Shown here: piece after piece, positions 43,811 to 52,549 of the stretch
Layout of the letters: each line of letters opens with the position of its first letter
Position numbering within the stretch: the first letter of the stretch is position 1
The notes under the pieces: generated by a model
What the model was told of the DNA's origin: nothing
What the model saw: only the letters and a program-made list of their open reading frames with translations
The model's database searches: none
Assembly: GCF_017357385.1 (NCBI RefSeq)
Contig: NZ_CP071632.1
Span: 3,987,501-4,051,500, forward strand
Origin: Rhizobium sp. NZLR1
GTDB lineage: Bacteria > Pseudomonadota > Alphaproteobacteria > Rhizobiales > Rhizobiaceae
DNA: 64,000 nucleotides
Direction of reading: 5' to 3'
Made by a program: the position numbers and the translations under genes

Positions 43811-44959
43811 ATGAAGATCACCAAACTCACCACCTATATCGTTCCGCCGCGCTGGCTGTTTTTGAAGGTCGAAACCGACGAAGGCATCGTCGGCTGGGGT
43901 GAACCGGTCGTCGAAGGCCGCGCGCTGACCGTTCAGGCTGCCGTCCACGAACTGGAAGACTATCTGATCGGCAAGGATCCCTTCCTGATCGAGGACCACT
44001 GGACCGTGATGTATCGCGGCGGCTTCTATCGCGGCGGCGCTGTTCACATGAGCGCGATCTCGGGCATCGACCAGGCGCTGTGGGATATCAAGGGCAAGGC
44101 ACTCGGCCAGCCGATCCATTCCCTGCTTGGCGGCCAGCTGCGCGATCGGATCAAGGTCTATTCCTGGATCGGCGGCGACCGTCCCGCGGATGTCGCCAAC
44201 AATGCCAGGGAGGTGGTCGCCCGCGGCTTCAAGGCGATCAAGCTCAATGGCTGCGAAGAAATGCAGATCGTCGACACCAACGAGAAGGTGGAAAAGGCGG
44301 TCGAAACCATCGCCGCCATCCGCGAGGCAATCGGCCCGCATATCGGCATTGGCGTCGATTTCCATGGCCGCGTGCACAAGCCGATGGCCAAGGTTCTCGC
44401 CAAGGAACTCGATCCCTACAAGCTGATGTTTATCGAGGAGCCGGTGCTTTCCGAAAACAAGGAAGCCCTGCGCGATATCGTCAACCATACCTCGACGCCG
44501 ATCGCGCTCGGCGAACGCCTCTTTTCGCGCTGGGACTTCAAGCAGGTTCTTTCGGACGGCTATGTCGATATCATCCAGCCGGATCTTTCGCATGCCGGCG
44601 GCATAACCGAATGCCGCAAGATCGCGGCGATGGCCGAAGCCTATGACGTGGCGCTGGCGCCGCATTGCCCGTTGGGTCCGATCGCGCTCGCCGCCTGCCT
44701 GCAGGTCGATGCCGTCAGCTACAATGCCTTCATCCAGGAACAGAGCCTGGGCATCCACTACAATAAGGGCAACGACATTCTCGACTACATCTCCAACAAG
44801 GAGGTGTTCCAGTATGCCGATGGTTTCGTCTCGATCCCTCAGGGCCCCGGTCTCGGCATCGAGGTCGACGAGGCCTATGTCATCGAACGTGCCAAGGAGG
44901 GTCATCGCTGGCGCAATCCCATCTGGCGCCACGCCGATGGCAGCTTCGCCGAGTGGTGA
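43811..44959 (+). CDS. dgoD: D-galactonate dehydratase
   Basis: 382 residues, exactly the length of E. coli DgoD, in the mandelate racemase/enolase superfamily. Metal ligands D183, E209 and E235 and the catalytic histidines H185 and H285 are all at the E. coli positions ([24 protein letters not shown]). It dehydrates D-galactonate to 2-dehydro-3-deoxy-galactonate. Kinase (DgoK) and aldolase (DgoA) genes are not in the window. Downstream of the FadR-type regulator and probably co-transcribed. Confidence 0.95.
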   Translation: MKITKLTTYIVPPRWLFLKVETDEGIVGWGEPVVEGRALTVQAAVHELEDYLIGKDPFLIEDHWTVMYRGGFYRGGAVHMSAISGIDQALWDIKGKALGQPIHSLLGGQLRDRIKVYSWIGGDRPADVANNAREVVARGFKAIKLNGCEEMQIVDTNEKVEKAVETIAAIREAIGPHIGIGVDFHGRVHKPMAKVLAKELDPYKLMFIEEPVLSENKEALRDIVNHTSTPIALGERLFSRWDFKQVLSDGYVDIIQPDLSHAGGITECRKIAAMAEAYDVALAPHCPLGPIALAACLQVDAVSYNAFIQEQSLGIHYNKGNDILDYISNKEVFQYADGFVSIPQGPGLGIEVDEAYVIERAKEGHRWRNPIWRHADGSFAEW

Positions 44960-44971
44960 GAGCGCATTTTG

Positions 44972-45001
44972 CATTGAACTGTCGCACAATGTCTTTTTTT
45001 G
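44972..45001 (+). terminator. Possible weak terminator after dgoD
   Basis: CATTG/CAATG five-base stem, ten-base loop, followed two bases later by seven Ts. The stem is weak, the T-run strong. Confidence 0.3.
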
Positions 45002-45015
45002 CGGCGCCTTTGAAT

Positions 45016-45450
45016 TCAGTCGCTTTGCCGAGCCAGTTCTCGCCTCCAAGTCACAACAGCGAACATCGGCGCATCCTGTTGAGGCATACTCAGAGGTGCA
45101 CTTGTGAGTGTCAGGTTGTCGCCCGAAAAGTCCAAGTATCTGACTTGCTCGCTCCCGACCCAAGGCTCAAACCACGCGATGTCGACGGTGGTAACGAGCC
45201 GGTTGGGCGGCTCGACCCTGTATCGACCCGAGTAAGCCAGCATCGAACGGAAAGCTGCTGCCTCATCGGCTTCGGTCTTTGGGCGTGATCGACCACCAGG
45301 TGTGATCAGGGCGGACATGCGGCCTTCGGGACTGAACATCACCATTCCAGACGGGCGCTCGCCCCAAGGATGCGTTCGCTGGCCTGTTGCGCAGTCCTCA
45401 ATTTGAAACGAATCGATGATCCAGATACCGACCAAATTTCTAGCGTGCAT
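45016..45450 (-). CDS. Lipocalin-like domain protein
   Basis: 144 residues resembling the lipocalin-like family PF13924: NLVGIWIIDSFQIED at the N-terminus, HPWGERPSGMVMFSPEGRMSALIT, YSGRYRVEPPNRLVTTVDIAWFEPWVGSEQVRYLDFSGDNLTL. A small beta barrel that may bind a hydrophobic ligand; function unknown. Start at the ATG with AAAGGA (45450); the frame extends 56 codons further upstream without similarity. Confidence 0.8.
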   Translation of the reverse strand: MHARNLVGIWIIDSFQIEDCATGQRTHPWGERPSGMVMFSPEGRMSALITPGGRSRPKTEADEAAAFRSMLAYSGRYRVEPPNRLVTTVDIAWFEPWVGSEQVRYLDFSGDNLTLTSAPLSMPQQDAPMFAVVTWRRELARQSD

Positions 45451-45726
45451 CGGGTAGTCCTTTAGTTCACCGTTGCAATGCGAAACTCGAACAACTGCTT
45501 TCGTGTGGAATAATAACCATCGGAGGAAACTGCCTGGGGTGAACTCTATCGCAAATATCCCCGAAACTCCTAGTTTTGCGCGTGGTCTTTGCAACGGTAT
45601 GTTTGCGACTGTAAGCATTCCACATTTGAGTTAGAGGCTGGCCGCGCGAGCAGCCTTTTTTATATGCCGTGTAGCAAATCGGTCGTCTCGTCCGTCATGG
45701 TGGAAACTCAAACAGGAGATCTTACG
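45451..45726. other. Intergenic region with orphan terminator
   Basis: 276 bases between divergent lipocalin-like and DoxX genes. The plus strand holds an intrinsic terminator at 45636-45662 that does not belong to any annotated gene; a small RNA or leader transcript could end there. No protein is supported in the region. Confidence 0.45.
45636..45662 (+). terminator. Orphan rho-independent terminator
   Basis: AGGCTG (45636-45641) pairs with CAGCCT (45652-45657) around a GC-rich ten-base loop, followed by a six-base T-run (45657-45662). It lies 65 bases upstream of the DoxX ATG on the same strand, so it could attenuate that gene or end a small RNA. Confidence 0.65.
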
Positions 45727-46122
45727 ATGGCCAGAGCAATCGCAATCATCGTCGCCCGCATCATTTTCAGCTTCATCTTCTTCATGGCCGCCGGCTTCAA
45801 GTTCGCCGACATCGGTGCGACGGCGGGTTACATCACTGCTGCCGGTTTTCCGATGGCGACATTCCTTGCCTGGGTCGCAGCCTTCTTCGAGATCGCGCTC
45901 GCGCTGGCCTTCATATCCGGGGCCTTCTTCACCGAGGCGAGCCTGCTGGCAGGGATCTATGTGATCTTCCTCGCCTTCGCTTTCCACGGTCCATCTCATT
46001 GGCAGCAGAACCAGGCCGAGTTCGGCTTTTTCATCGATCACTTCACCTTCCTTGCCGGTCTACTCTTTGCCGCCGTCCACGGGCCGGAGAAATGGGCGTT
46101 GAGACACGGCCTCCTCAGATAG
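45727..46122 (+). CDS. DoxX-family membrane protein
   Basis: 131 residues, four helices: RIIFSFIFFMAAGFKFADIG, AAGFPMATFLAWVAAFFEIALALAFISG, LLAGIYVIFLAFAFHGP, FIDHFTFLAGLLFAAVHGP. DoxX/YphA type. Start at the ATG with AGGAG 8 bases upstream (45727). Related in family, but not closely in sequence, to the DoxX protein at 6480-6926. An intrinsic terminator lies in its 5' region. Confidence 0.88.
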   Translation: MARAIAIIVARIIFSFIFFMAAGFKFADIGATAGYITAAGFPMATFLAWVAAFFEIALALAFISGAFFTEASLLAGIYVIFLAFAFHGPSHWQQNQAEFGFFIDHFTFLAGLLFAAVHGPEKWALRHGLLR

Positions 46123-46201
46123 CTCCCTCGAGGCACTCTCCGCCGGAACCAACAGTGGTGCCGAACATTGGCTTACGGTCAAACGGCAAGGAGAGCCGCC
46201 C

Positions 46202-46981
46202 ATGGAGCTGAAGGATAAGATCGCGTTGGTGACGGGCGCCGGTTCCGGCATCGGCAAGGCGGCCGCGCTGAGGCTCGCCGCCGAGGGAGCAAAGATCGCC
46301 GTGCTGAGCCGCACGGCCGACGAGGTCGAAAAGACCTGCGCCGAGATCAAGGCCGCCGGCGGCGGGTCGATCGCGCTGACGGCCGATACCAGTGACGAGG
46401 CTCAAATGCGGAGCGCCGTGGCGCGGTTGACCGATATCTTCCATGGCCTCGACATCGTTGTCGCCAACGCCGGGATCAACGGCGTCTGGGCGCCAATCGA
46501 CGATCTGAAGCCGGATGAATGGGACAAGACCATCGCCGTCAATCTGCGCGGCACCTATCTGACCTTGCATCTGACGGTGCCTCACCTGAAGCGCCGCGGC
46601 GGTTCGATCATCGTCGTCTCCTCGATCAACGGCACCCGGACATTCACCACGCCGGGCGCTACCGCCTACACCGCAACCAAGGCCGGCCAGGTTGCCATGG
46701 TTCAGCAGCTCGCCCTCGAACTCGGCCGGCACGGCATCCGCGTCAATGCCGTCTGCCCCGGCGAGATCGAGACCAATATCGGCGCCAACACAAATAGCCG
46801 CCATCGCGAGGAGACGGAGGTTCCGGTCATCTGGCCGCAAGGGGATATCCCGATCGCCGGCGGCAGAGCGGGCAAGAGCGAGGATGTCGCCGAAACCATT
46901 CTCTTCCTCGCCTCGGACCGCGCCCGACACATCACCGGGACGCCGATCTGGATCGACGGCGGCCAGGGTCTGCTGCGATAG
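46202..46981 (+). CDS. Short-chain dehydrogenase/reductase
   Basis: 259 residues. TGAGSGIG cofactor loop (11-18), VANAG, serine in VVSSING, YTATK for the catalytic Tyr/Lys, and C-terminal TGTPIWIDGGQGLL. The sequence IPIAGGRAGKSEDVAETILFLASD is typical of classical SDRs. Substrate unknown. Good GGAGAGCCGCC ribosome region before the ATG. Follows the DoxX gene by 79 bases; no clear pathway partner. Confidence 0.88.
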   Translation: MELKDKIALVTGAGSGIGKAAALRLAAEGAKIAVLSRTADEVEKTCAEIKAAGGGSIALTADTSDEAQMRSAVARLTDIFHGLDIVVANAGINGVWAPIDDLKPDEWDKTIAVNLRGTYLTLHLTVPHLKRRGGSIIVVSSINGTRTFTTPGATAYTATKAGQVAMVQQLALELGRHGIRVNAVCPGEIETNIGANTNSRHREETEVPVIWPQGDIPIAGGRAGKSEDVAETILFLASDRARHITGTPIWIDGGQGLLR

Positions 46982-47003
46982 CCCTCACCCGACCCTGTGA
47001 AGA

Positions 47004-48221
47004 TCAGCCGTTCAGCCGGGCGCTTTCGAGCGTATAGAGCTGCTGGGCGCGCTGCACGCCACGCAGTGCGTAACGCCCGATGCAGGCGAGTGCAGCGCGC
47101 TCCTCCTCCGGGATCGCCGAGGCGAAATCGGAGGACATCAGCACATTGAGATCGACCGAGCGGCAGATCGAGGCGATGCGGCTGACTTCGTTGACCGCAG
47201 GGCCGATGACCGTGAAATCCAGCCGGTCCTGGCTGCCGATATTGCCGTAAAAGACGTCGCCGATATGCAGGCCGATATAGACATCTGTCGTCGGCCGGTC
47301 GCCGGCCTTGCGTTCGCCATTCAACTTGGCGAGTTTTTCTCGCAGAAGCGCTTCGGCGTTGAGCGCCGCACGGCAGGTCTCCGCCGGCACCTCGCCCTTG
47401 AAGATCGCCAGCACACCGTCGCCGATCAGCTTCAGCACGTTGCCGCCGGATTCGTGTATGGCTGTAATTACCGCCTCGCTATAGTCGTTGAGCAGCGGGA
47501 TGATCTCCTCAGGCGGCACGCTGTCGGAGATCTTAGTGTAGTTCAGAAGATCCGAAAACCAGAGTGCGGCCGAAATCCGCTCCGATTTGCCGCGGCTGAT
47601 CTTGCCTTCCATCACCTGGCGCGCCGCGTCCTCGCCGAGATAGACTTCGGCGATGGTGCGGGCGATGCGCCCGAGCCCGATACACTTGATCGCCAGCCCC
47701 AGCACCGGCACGAGCTTGCGCAGGATGGCGAGGTCGTGATCGGAAAAGCCCTCCGGATGTTTGGTCGCGAAATGCGAGAAGAAACAATCCATTTCGCCGA
47801 TCGTGCCGGCCTCGCTGAAACGATGCACCATCGCCACGAAATCCGTGTGCCCGGCTTCGGCGATCTTGTCGAGCATGGTGAAATCGATCGGATCGCCGAA
47901 GCCGAGACGCCGGCGTATCTCCCGTTCATTGTTGGACCAAAGATGATAGAAGGCCGAACTCTGCCAGTTCGCCGCGGCTTCCCCGGAGCTCGTCGGGCCG
48001 TATTCGAACTCCGTCTCGATTTCCTCCTCGCTGTCCCAACGGAAGGCCCGGCCCTCGTGCACAGGGTGCAGCGTATCCATTAGTGCCAGGCCGCGGTCGA
48101 GCGGCAGCCCGGCATTGCGGCAAGCCGAGCAGAAACCGGTCATGAGCTCGGCTTCCGAAGCACCCTTCAGTCCTTGCTCCGTGACCCAGGCTGCAATCGT
48201 GCTGACGTCGCTATAATCCAT
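47004..48221 (-). CDS. Class III adenylate cyclase
   Basis: 405 residues. The C-terminal cyclase domain (about 210-405) has both metal aspartates (FSDLLNYT, D224; IGDGVLAIF, D268), the adenine-specifying aspartate in DFTVIG (D335) and the transition-state Asn/Arg in VNEVSRI (N344, R348), so it should make cAMP from ATP. The N-terminal 200 residues are soluble, with a Cys-x2-Cys near the start (FCSACRNAG), and match no sensor domain I can name. Rhizobia carry many such cyclases. ATG at 48221 chosen over the upstream frame, which runs under the LacI gene. Confidence 0.9.
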   Translation of the reverse strand: MDYSDVSTIAAWVTEQGLKGASEAELMTGFCSACRNAGLPLDRGLALMDTLHPVHEGRAFRWDSEEEIETEFEYGPTSSGEAAANWQSSAFYHLWSNNEREIRRRLGFGDPIDFTMLDKIAEAGHTDFVAMVHRFSEAGTIGEMDCFFSHFATKHPEGFSDHDLAILRKLVPVLGLAIKCIGLGRIARTIAEVYLGEDAARQVMEGKISRGKSERISAALWFSDLLNYTKISDSVPPEEIIPLLNDYSEAVITAIHESGGNVLKLIGDGVLAIFKGEVPAETCRAALNAEALLREKLAKLNGERKAGDRPTTDVYIGLHIGDVFYGNIGSQDRLDFTVIGPAVNEVSRIASICRSVDLNVLMSSDFASAIPEEERAALACIGRYALRGVQRAQQLYTLESARLNG

Positions 48222-48285
48222 GCCGCTCACCTTCACTCTCGTCCAAGCTGTAGTCCGATTTCGGCATGGAAGGAAGCCAATTGCC

Positions 48286-49311
48286 TCAATCGTCCGCGGG
48301 CATATTGTAGGGTGTGACGATTTCAACGGAGGAAAGCGAGGCCGGGACCGCCCGCCGCGGTGAAGCCGCCCGGCTCATGATCGCCCTGAAAGCCGAACGC
48401 GCATCGGTTCTGAGATCATGATGCAAAACGAAGCCGATCCGGCGCGCGGCAAGCAGCGCACGATTATCAGCATCGAGATCGTGGGCGACGAAGACGCAGA
48501 CCGGGCGCTCGGCCGCATCGAAGGCCGCCAGCACCGCCCGGTTGCCGCCGCCGATCGAATAGACGGCGTTAATCGTGGGATCGGCCGCAAGAGCTGCCGC
48601 CGCGAGCGTTCCCGTCACCGCATCGGTGCCATGGCCCTCGCTGATTTCGGTGATGCCGATGCCGGAATAATGAGCACGGAGGACGCGGCGAAAGCCGATT
48701 TCCCGCTCCTCTTCGCCGCGGAAGCGTCCACTGGACAGCGTCACCAGCACCTTGCCGCTTTTTGTCCCGAGAAATTCGCCGATCAGATAGGCGGCGGTCT
48801 CTCCGGCCGCCCGGTTGTCGGCGCCGGCATAGGCGATGCGCGCCGAATTCGGCAGATCAGTCACCAACGTCACCACCGGAATGCCGGCCGCATCCGCCCG
48901 CGCGACGGCGGCGGCCACTTCGGCGACGTCGGGCGCCTTGAGCACGATACCATCAGTGCCGCGCAGCCGGATGCGATCGACAAACTGCGCCATCTCGGCC
49001 GGCTTCATCACCTCGGCGAAGTGGAACCGGCAACGAAAGACGCCGGGCAGGAAGGCCGCTATCTCCGCCTCGAAGGCGGCGCGCACCGCATCGCTGAAAC
49101 GCTGGGGAGTCTCCATGACGATATCGATGGCCAGCATACGGCCGCTGCCCATCGCCCCCGCCTGCTGCTTCTCCAGCTCCGCGATCGCCGCCTTCACTCG
49201 CATTGCCGTCTGTTGGCGCACACCCGGCCTGCCGTTTAGCACCCGGTCGACGGTCGCGGTGCTGAGCCCCGCCTGGAAGGCGATATCCTTGACGAGGAAG
49301 AGGTGGGCCAT
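48286..49311 (-). CDS. LacI-family regulator of the PhyH/SDR/lactonase operon
   Basis: 341 residues. HTH and hinge: FLVKDIAFQAGLSTATVDRVLNGRPGVRQQTAMRVKAAI; then a periplasmic-binding-protein-like sensor domain (GTDGIVLKAPDVAEV, VYSIGGGNRAVLAAFDAA, FVAHDLDADNRALL). The ATVDRVLNGRPGV hinge is the variant found in regulators of inositol and uncommon-sugar operons. Divergent from the PhyH-type oxygenase gene, 92 bases apart, and so probably its repressor. Confidence 0.92.
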   Translation of the reverse strand: MAHLFLVKDIAFQAGLSTATVDRVLNGRPGVRQQTAMRVKAAIAELEKQQAGAMGSGRMLAIDIVMETPQRFSDAVRAAFEAEIAAFLPGVFRCRFHFAEVMKPAEMAQFVDRIRLRGTDGIVLKAPDVAEVAAAVARADAAGIPVVTLVTDLPNSARIAYAGADNRAAGETAAYLIGEFLGTKSGKVLVTLSSGRFRGEEEREIGFRRVLRAHYSGIGITEISEGHGTDAVTGTLAAAALAADPTINAVYSIGGGNRAVLAAFDAAERPVCVFVAHDLDADNRALLAARRIGFVLHHDLRTDARSAFRAIMSRAASPRRAVPASLSSVEIVTPYNMPADD

Positions 49312-49403
49312 AGAATCCGCTTGATGGTTTTTTGATGGATTGCTGATCTATATCACCCGGCATCGCAGCGTATAGTGCCTTCATCGAAAGAGGAGGAGCC
49401 ATT

Positions 49404-50591
49404 ATGAAAACCGACAACCCGCAGAAATTGCGCGCCGACCGCGTCTGGCTGAGCGAAGACAGCTGCGATCTCGACGATTTTCGCCGCCTGGCGGAAAAGA
49501 CCACCGCGCTTGCCGACTACCCCACGGCGTCTGCGATCGAAAAAAACGTACTGATCTACGACAGCCGCAAGGTGATGGCGGCCGTCGCAACGCCGGAAGG
49601 CCGGCGCGCCGTCCTGGCGGAGATCTGCGAGGCCTTTGGCGAGGGTCCCGGTGTCGCCGTCTTCAAGCAGGCTTACGAGGATACCGGCATTATCGACCGC
49701 GCCAGCACCATCTTCGACCAAATCATCGCGGACCAGCACCGCAGCTCGACCGGCGGCGGCGATCACTTCGCCAAGCCCGGCGCCAACGACCGCATCTGGA
49801 ATTCGCTGGAGAAACATTGCCTCGCCGATCCCGCGAATTTCGCCGAATATTACGGCAATGCCATCGTCGCACTGACAAGCGAAGCCTGGCTCGGCCCGAG
49901 CTACCAGATGACGGCGCAGGTCAACCGCGTCAATCCGGGCGGCGCGGCCCAATCGGCGCATCGCGACTACCATCTCGGCTTCCAGTCGTCTGGGGTGATC
50001 GAACAGTTTCCGGCGCATGTACACCGGCTCTCGCCGGTGCTGACGCTCCAGGGCGCGGTCGCCCATTGCGACATGCCGCTCGAAAGCGGCCCGACGCTGT
50101 TTCTGCCGCACAGCCAGACCTATGTGCCCGGCTATCTCGCCCTCAAGCGGCAAGAGTTCCGGGATTATTTCGAGGTCAACCATGTCCAGCTGCCGCTCGA
50201 AAAAGGCGACGTCGTCTTCTTCAACCCCGCCCTCTTCCACGCTGCCGGCACCAATCGTTCCGCCGACATCAAGCGTGTCGCCAACCTGCTGCAGGTCTCC
50301 TCCGCCTTCGGCCGGGCAATGGAAACCGTCAACCGCCAGAGGATGAGCGCCAAGCTCTTTCCCGCCTTGAAGACCTTGCAGGGCAGGCTTTCGCCCGATG
50401 AGATCACCAACGCCGTCGCTGCCTGCGCCGAAGGTTATTCCTTCCCGACCAATCTCGACCGCGACCCGCCGCTCGGCGGCCTGGCGCCGAAAACGCAGGC
50501 GCAGCTGATGCATGAGGCATTGGGGGAAGGCTGGAGCGACCAAACCTTTATGGCAGCACTTGCCGAGCAAGCGCAGAAGAAGCTGAGCTGA
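49404..50591 (+). CDS. PhyH-family Fe(II)/2-oxoglutarate oxygenase
   Basis: 395 residues with the cupin-fold oxygenase features of the phytanoyl-CoA dioxygenase family: the iron triad in AHRDYH (H186, D188) and LFHAAGTNRS (H279, with R285 binding 2-oxoglutarate). It should hydroxylate an organic substrate using O2 and 2-oxoglutarate. First gene of an operon with an SDR and an SMP-30 lactonase, divergent from a LacI regulator, so the substrate is probably a sugar, cyclitol or glycoside rather than a lipid. GAGGAGGAG site before the ATG. Confidence 0.88.
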   Translation: MKTDNPQKLRADRVWLSEDSCDLDDFRRLAEKTTALADYPTASAIEKNVLIYDSRKVMAAVATPEGRRAVLAEICEAFGEGPGVAVFKQAYEDTGIIDRASTIFDQIIADQHRSSTGGGDHFAKPGANDRIWNSLEKHCLADPANFAEYYGNAIVALTSEAWLGPSYQMTAQVNRVNPGGAAQSAHRDYHLGFQSSGVIEQFPAHVHRLSPVLTLQGAVAHCDMPLESGPTLFLPHSQTYVPGYLALKRQEFRDYFEVNHVQLPLEKGDVVFFNPALFHAAGTNRSADIKRVANLLQVSSAFGRAMETVNRQRMSAKLFPALKTLQGRLSPDEITNAVAACAEGYSFPTNLDRDPPLGGLAPKTQAQLMHEALGEGWSDQTFMAALAEQAQKKLS

Positions 50592-50683
50592 CTAAGGAAT
50601 TGAAAGCCGCTCATCCGCATTGACATATGAGCCTCCCGCACCCGCGGAAGGCCATTCGCATATCATCACCAAGGAGGAACCAC

Positions 50684-51505
50684 ATGAGCACGGATCACGG
50701 CCGCCTCGACGGCAAGATCGCTATCGTCACCGGCGGCACGCAAGGGTTGGGCGCGACCATCGCCCGTCTGTTCGCCGAACGCGGCGCGGAAGGCATCGTC
50801 ATTTGCGGCCGCAACGAAGCCAAGGGCACGGCGAAGGCCGCAGAGATTTCGGCTGCGACGGGCGTGAGGGTCCTCTACGTCGGAGCTGATCTCGGCAAGG
50901 TCGAGGATGCGCAGAATGTCGTGCGTGCCTGCGATGAGGCCTTCGGCCGTGTCGACGCGCTGGTCAATGCCGCCGCCATCACCGACCGCGGCACTATTCT
51001 CGATACCAGCCCTGAACTCTTCGACGCCATGTTCGCGGTCAATGTGCGTGCGCCGTTTTTCCTGATGCAGGAAGCGGTGAAGGTCATGCGTCGCGAAAAG
51101 ATCGAGGGCACCATCGTCAATATCGGCTCGATGTCGGCCAAGGCGGGCCAGCCCTTCATCGCCGCCTATTGCGCCTCCAAGGGTGCGCTGGAAACGCTGA
51201 CGAAGAACACCGCCTATGCGCTGCTGCGCAACCGTATCCGCGTCAACGGCCTTAATATCGGCTGGATGGCTTCCGAGGGTGAGGATCGGATCCAGCGCGA
51301 ATTTCACCACGCGCCCGCCGACTGGCTGGAGAAGGCGGCAGCAAGCCAGCCCTTCGGCCGCCTCGTCGACCCGCATGAGGTGGCGCGCGCCTGCGCCTAT
51401 CTGTCATCGGCCGAATCCGGCCTGATGACCGGCTCGGTCATCTGCTTCGACCAGTCGATCTGGGGTGCTTATGACGGCTCGCCGCATCCGGTCGCGGCGC
51501 TTTAA
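50684..51505 (+). CDS. Short-chain dehydrogenase in the PhyH operon
   Basis: 273 residues. TGGTQGLG cofactor loop, NAAAITD, IGSMSAKAGQP with the catalytic serine, YCASK, and the unusual C-terminus SVICFDQSIWGAYDGSPHPVAAL found in a group of sugar-operon SDRs. Start at the ATG with AAGGAGG (50684). It lies 92 bases after the oxygenase gene and probably oxidises its product or the primary substrate. Confidence 0.88.
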   Translation: MSTDHGRLDGKIAIVTGGTQGLGATIARLFAERGAEGIVICGRNEAKGTAKAAEISAATGVRVLYVGADLGKVEDAQNVVRACDEAFGRVDALVNAAAITDRGTILDTSPELFDAMFAVNVRAPFFLMQEAVKVMRREKIEGTIVNIGSMSAKAGQPFIAAYCASKGALETLTKNTAYALLRNRIRVNGLNIGWMASEGEDRIQREFHHAPADWLEKAAASQPFGRLVDPHEVARACAYLSSAESGLMTGSVICFDQSIWGAYDGSPHPVAAL

Positions 51506-51599
51506 AGAAGCAAGCGCTCGGCATTTCAATTGGCGGGCTCTGGCACCTGCCCGCGTTTGTAGCTAGGAAGAAGGCGACAGCATTCAGGAGGAAACTGGC

Positions 51600-52511
51600 G
51601 TGGCCGACAATCCGCTTTACGACATTCGCGATGAACGTTTCGGCGCTCTGGTCATCGGCAGCGCCGCGCTCGAGGAGCTTTATTCCGGCTGCCGCTGGAC
51701 GGAAGGCCCGGTCTGGTTTTCCGACCTCAACTGCCTTCTGTGGAGCGATATCCCGAACGAACGCATGATGCGCTGGACACCGGATGGGACAGTCTCGGTC
51801 TTCCGCTCGCCCTCCAACTACGTCAACGGCAATACCCGCGACCGGCAGGGCCGGCTGGTCTCCTGCGAACATGGCCGCCGCCGCGTCACCCGCACCGAGA
51901 CGGACGGCAGCATCACCGTTCTCGCCGACAGCTACAAGGGCAGGCGGCTGAACTCGCCGAACGACGTCGTCGTGCATTCCGATGGCGGCGTCTGGTTCAC
52001 CGACCCGACCTACGGCATCCTGTCGGACTACGAGGGCCATAAGGGCGAGCCCGAGCAGCCAACCCGCAACGTCTACCGGATCGACCCGGCAAGCGGCGCG
52101 ATCGAGGCTGTCGTCGAGGACTTCATCCAGCCGAACGGCCTTGCCTTCTCGCCCGACGAGACGAAGCTCTATATTGCCGATTCCGGTTCGGCAAAACATG
52201 AAGTGCCGTGCCATGTAAGAGTTTTCGACGTCATTGACGGCAGGAAGGTCGCCAATAGCCGCTATTTCTGCAGCATCGAAGCCGGCCATCCCGACGGCTT
52301 CCGTTTCGATCTCAGCGGCAATCTGTGGACGAGTGCCGGCGACGGCGTGCACTGCTTTTCGCCCGATGGTGCGCTGCTCGGCAAGATCAGGGTGCCGCAG
52401 ACTGTGTCCAACCTCACCTTCGGCGGCCCCAAGAAAAACCGGCTCTTCATCACCGCGACACGCTCGGTCTATTCGATCTACACGAAGACCAACGGCGCCC
52501 AATATCCGTAG
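51600..52511 (+). CDS. SMP-30/gluconolactonase family protein
   Basis: 303-residue six-bladed propeller: LYSGCRWTEGPVWFSDLNCLLWSDIPN (metal Glu), LNSPNDVVVHSDGGVWFTDPTYG (Asn, Asp), LYIADSG, PDGFRFDLSGNLWTS (metal Asp). Such enzymes open sugar lactones. A GTG start with AGGAGG 8 bases upstream. It follows the SDR gene, which could make the lactone it hydrolyses. Confidence 0.92.
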   Translation: MADNPLYDIRDERFGALVIGSAALEELYSGCRWTEGPVWFSDLNCLLWSDIPNERMMRWTPDGTVSVFRSPSNYVNGNTRDRQGRLVSCEHGRRRVTRTETDGSITVLADSYKGRRLNSPNDVVVHSDGGVWFTDPTYGILSDYEGHKGEPEQPTRNVYRIDPASGAIEAVVEDFIQPNGLAFSPDETKLYIADSGSAKHEVPCHVRVFDVIDGRKVANSRYFCSIEAGHPDGFRFDLSGNLWTSAGDGVHCFSPDGALLGKIRVPQTVSNLTFGGPKKNRLFITATRSVYSIYTKTNGAQYP

Positions 52512-52514
52512 GCA

Positions 52515-52535
52515 CCGGCGCCCTGCCGGCGCCGG
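52515..52535. terminator. Stem-loop between convergent lactonase and ThuA genes
   Basis: Perfect eight-base arms CCGGCGCC/GGCGCCGG with a five-base loop. Located three bases after the lactonase stop; no T-run on either side, so it may serve both mRNAs as a 3' end structure. Confidence 0.45.
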
Positions 52536-52549
52536 CCCATGGCATAAGA

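Noticed and set aside
43751..45163. 470-codon open frame on the minus strand
   Set aside because: Antisense to dgoD, which matches its family residue for residue at the active site.
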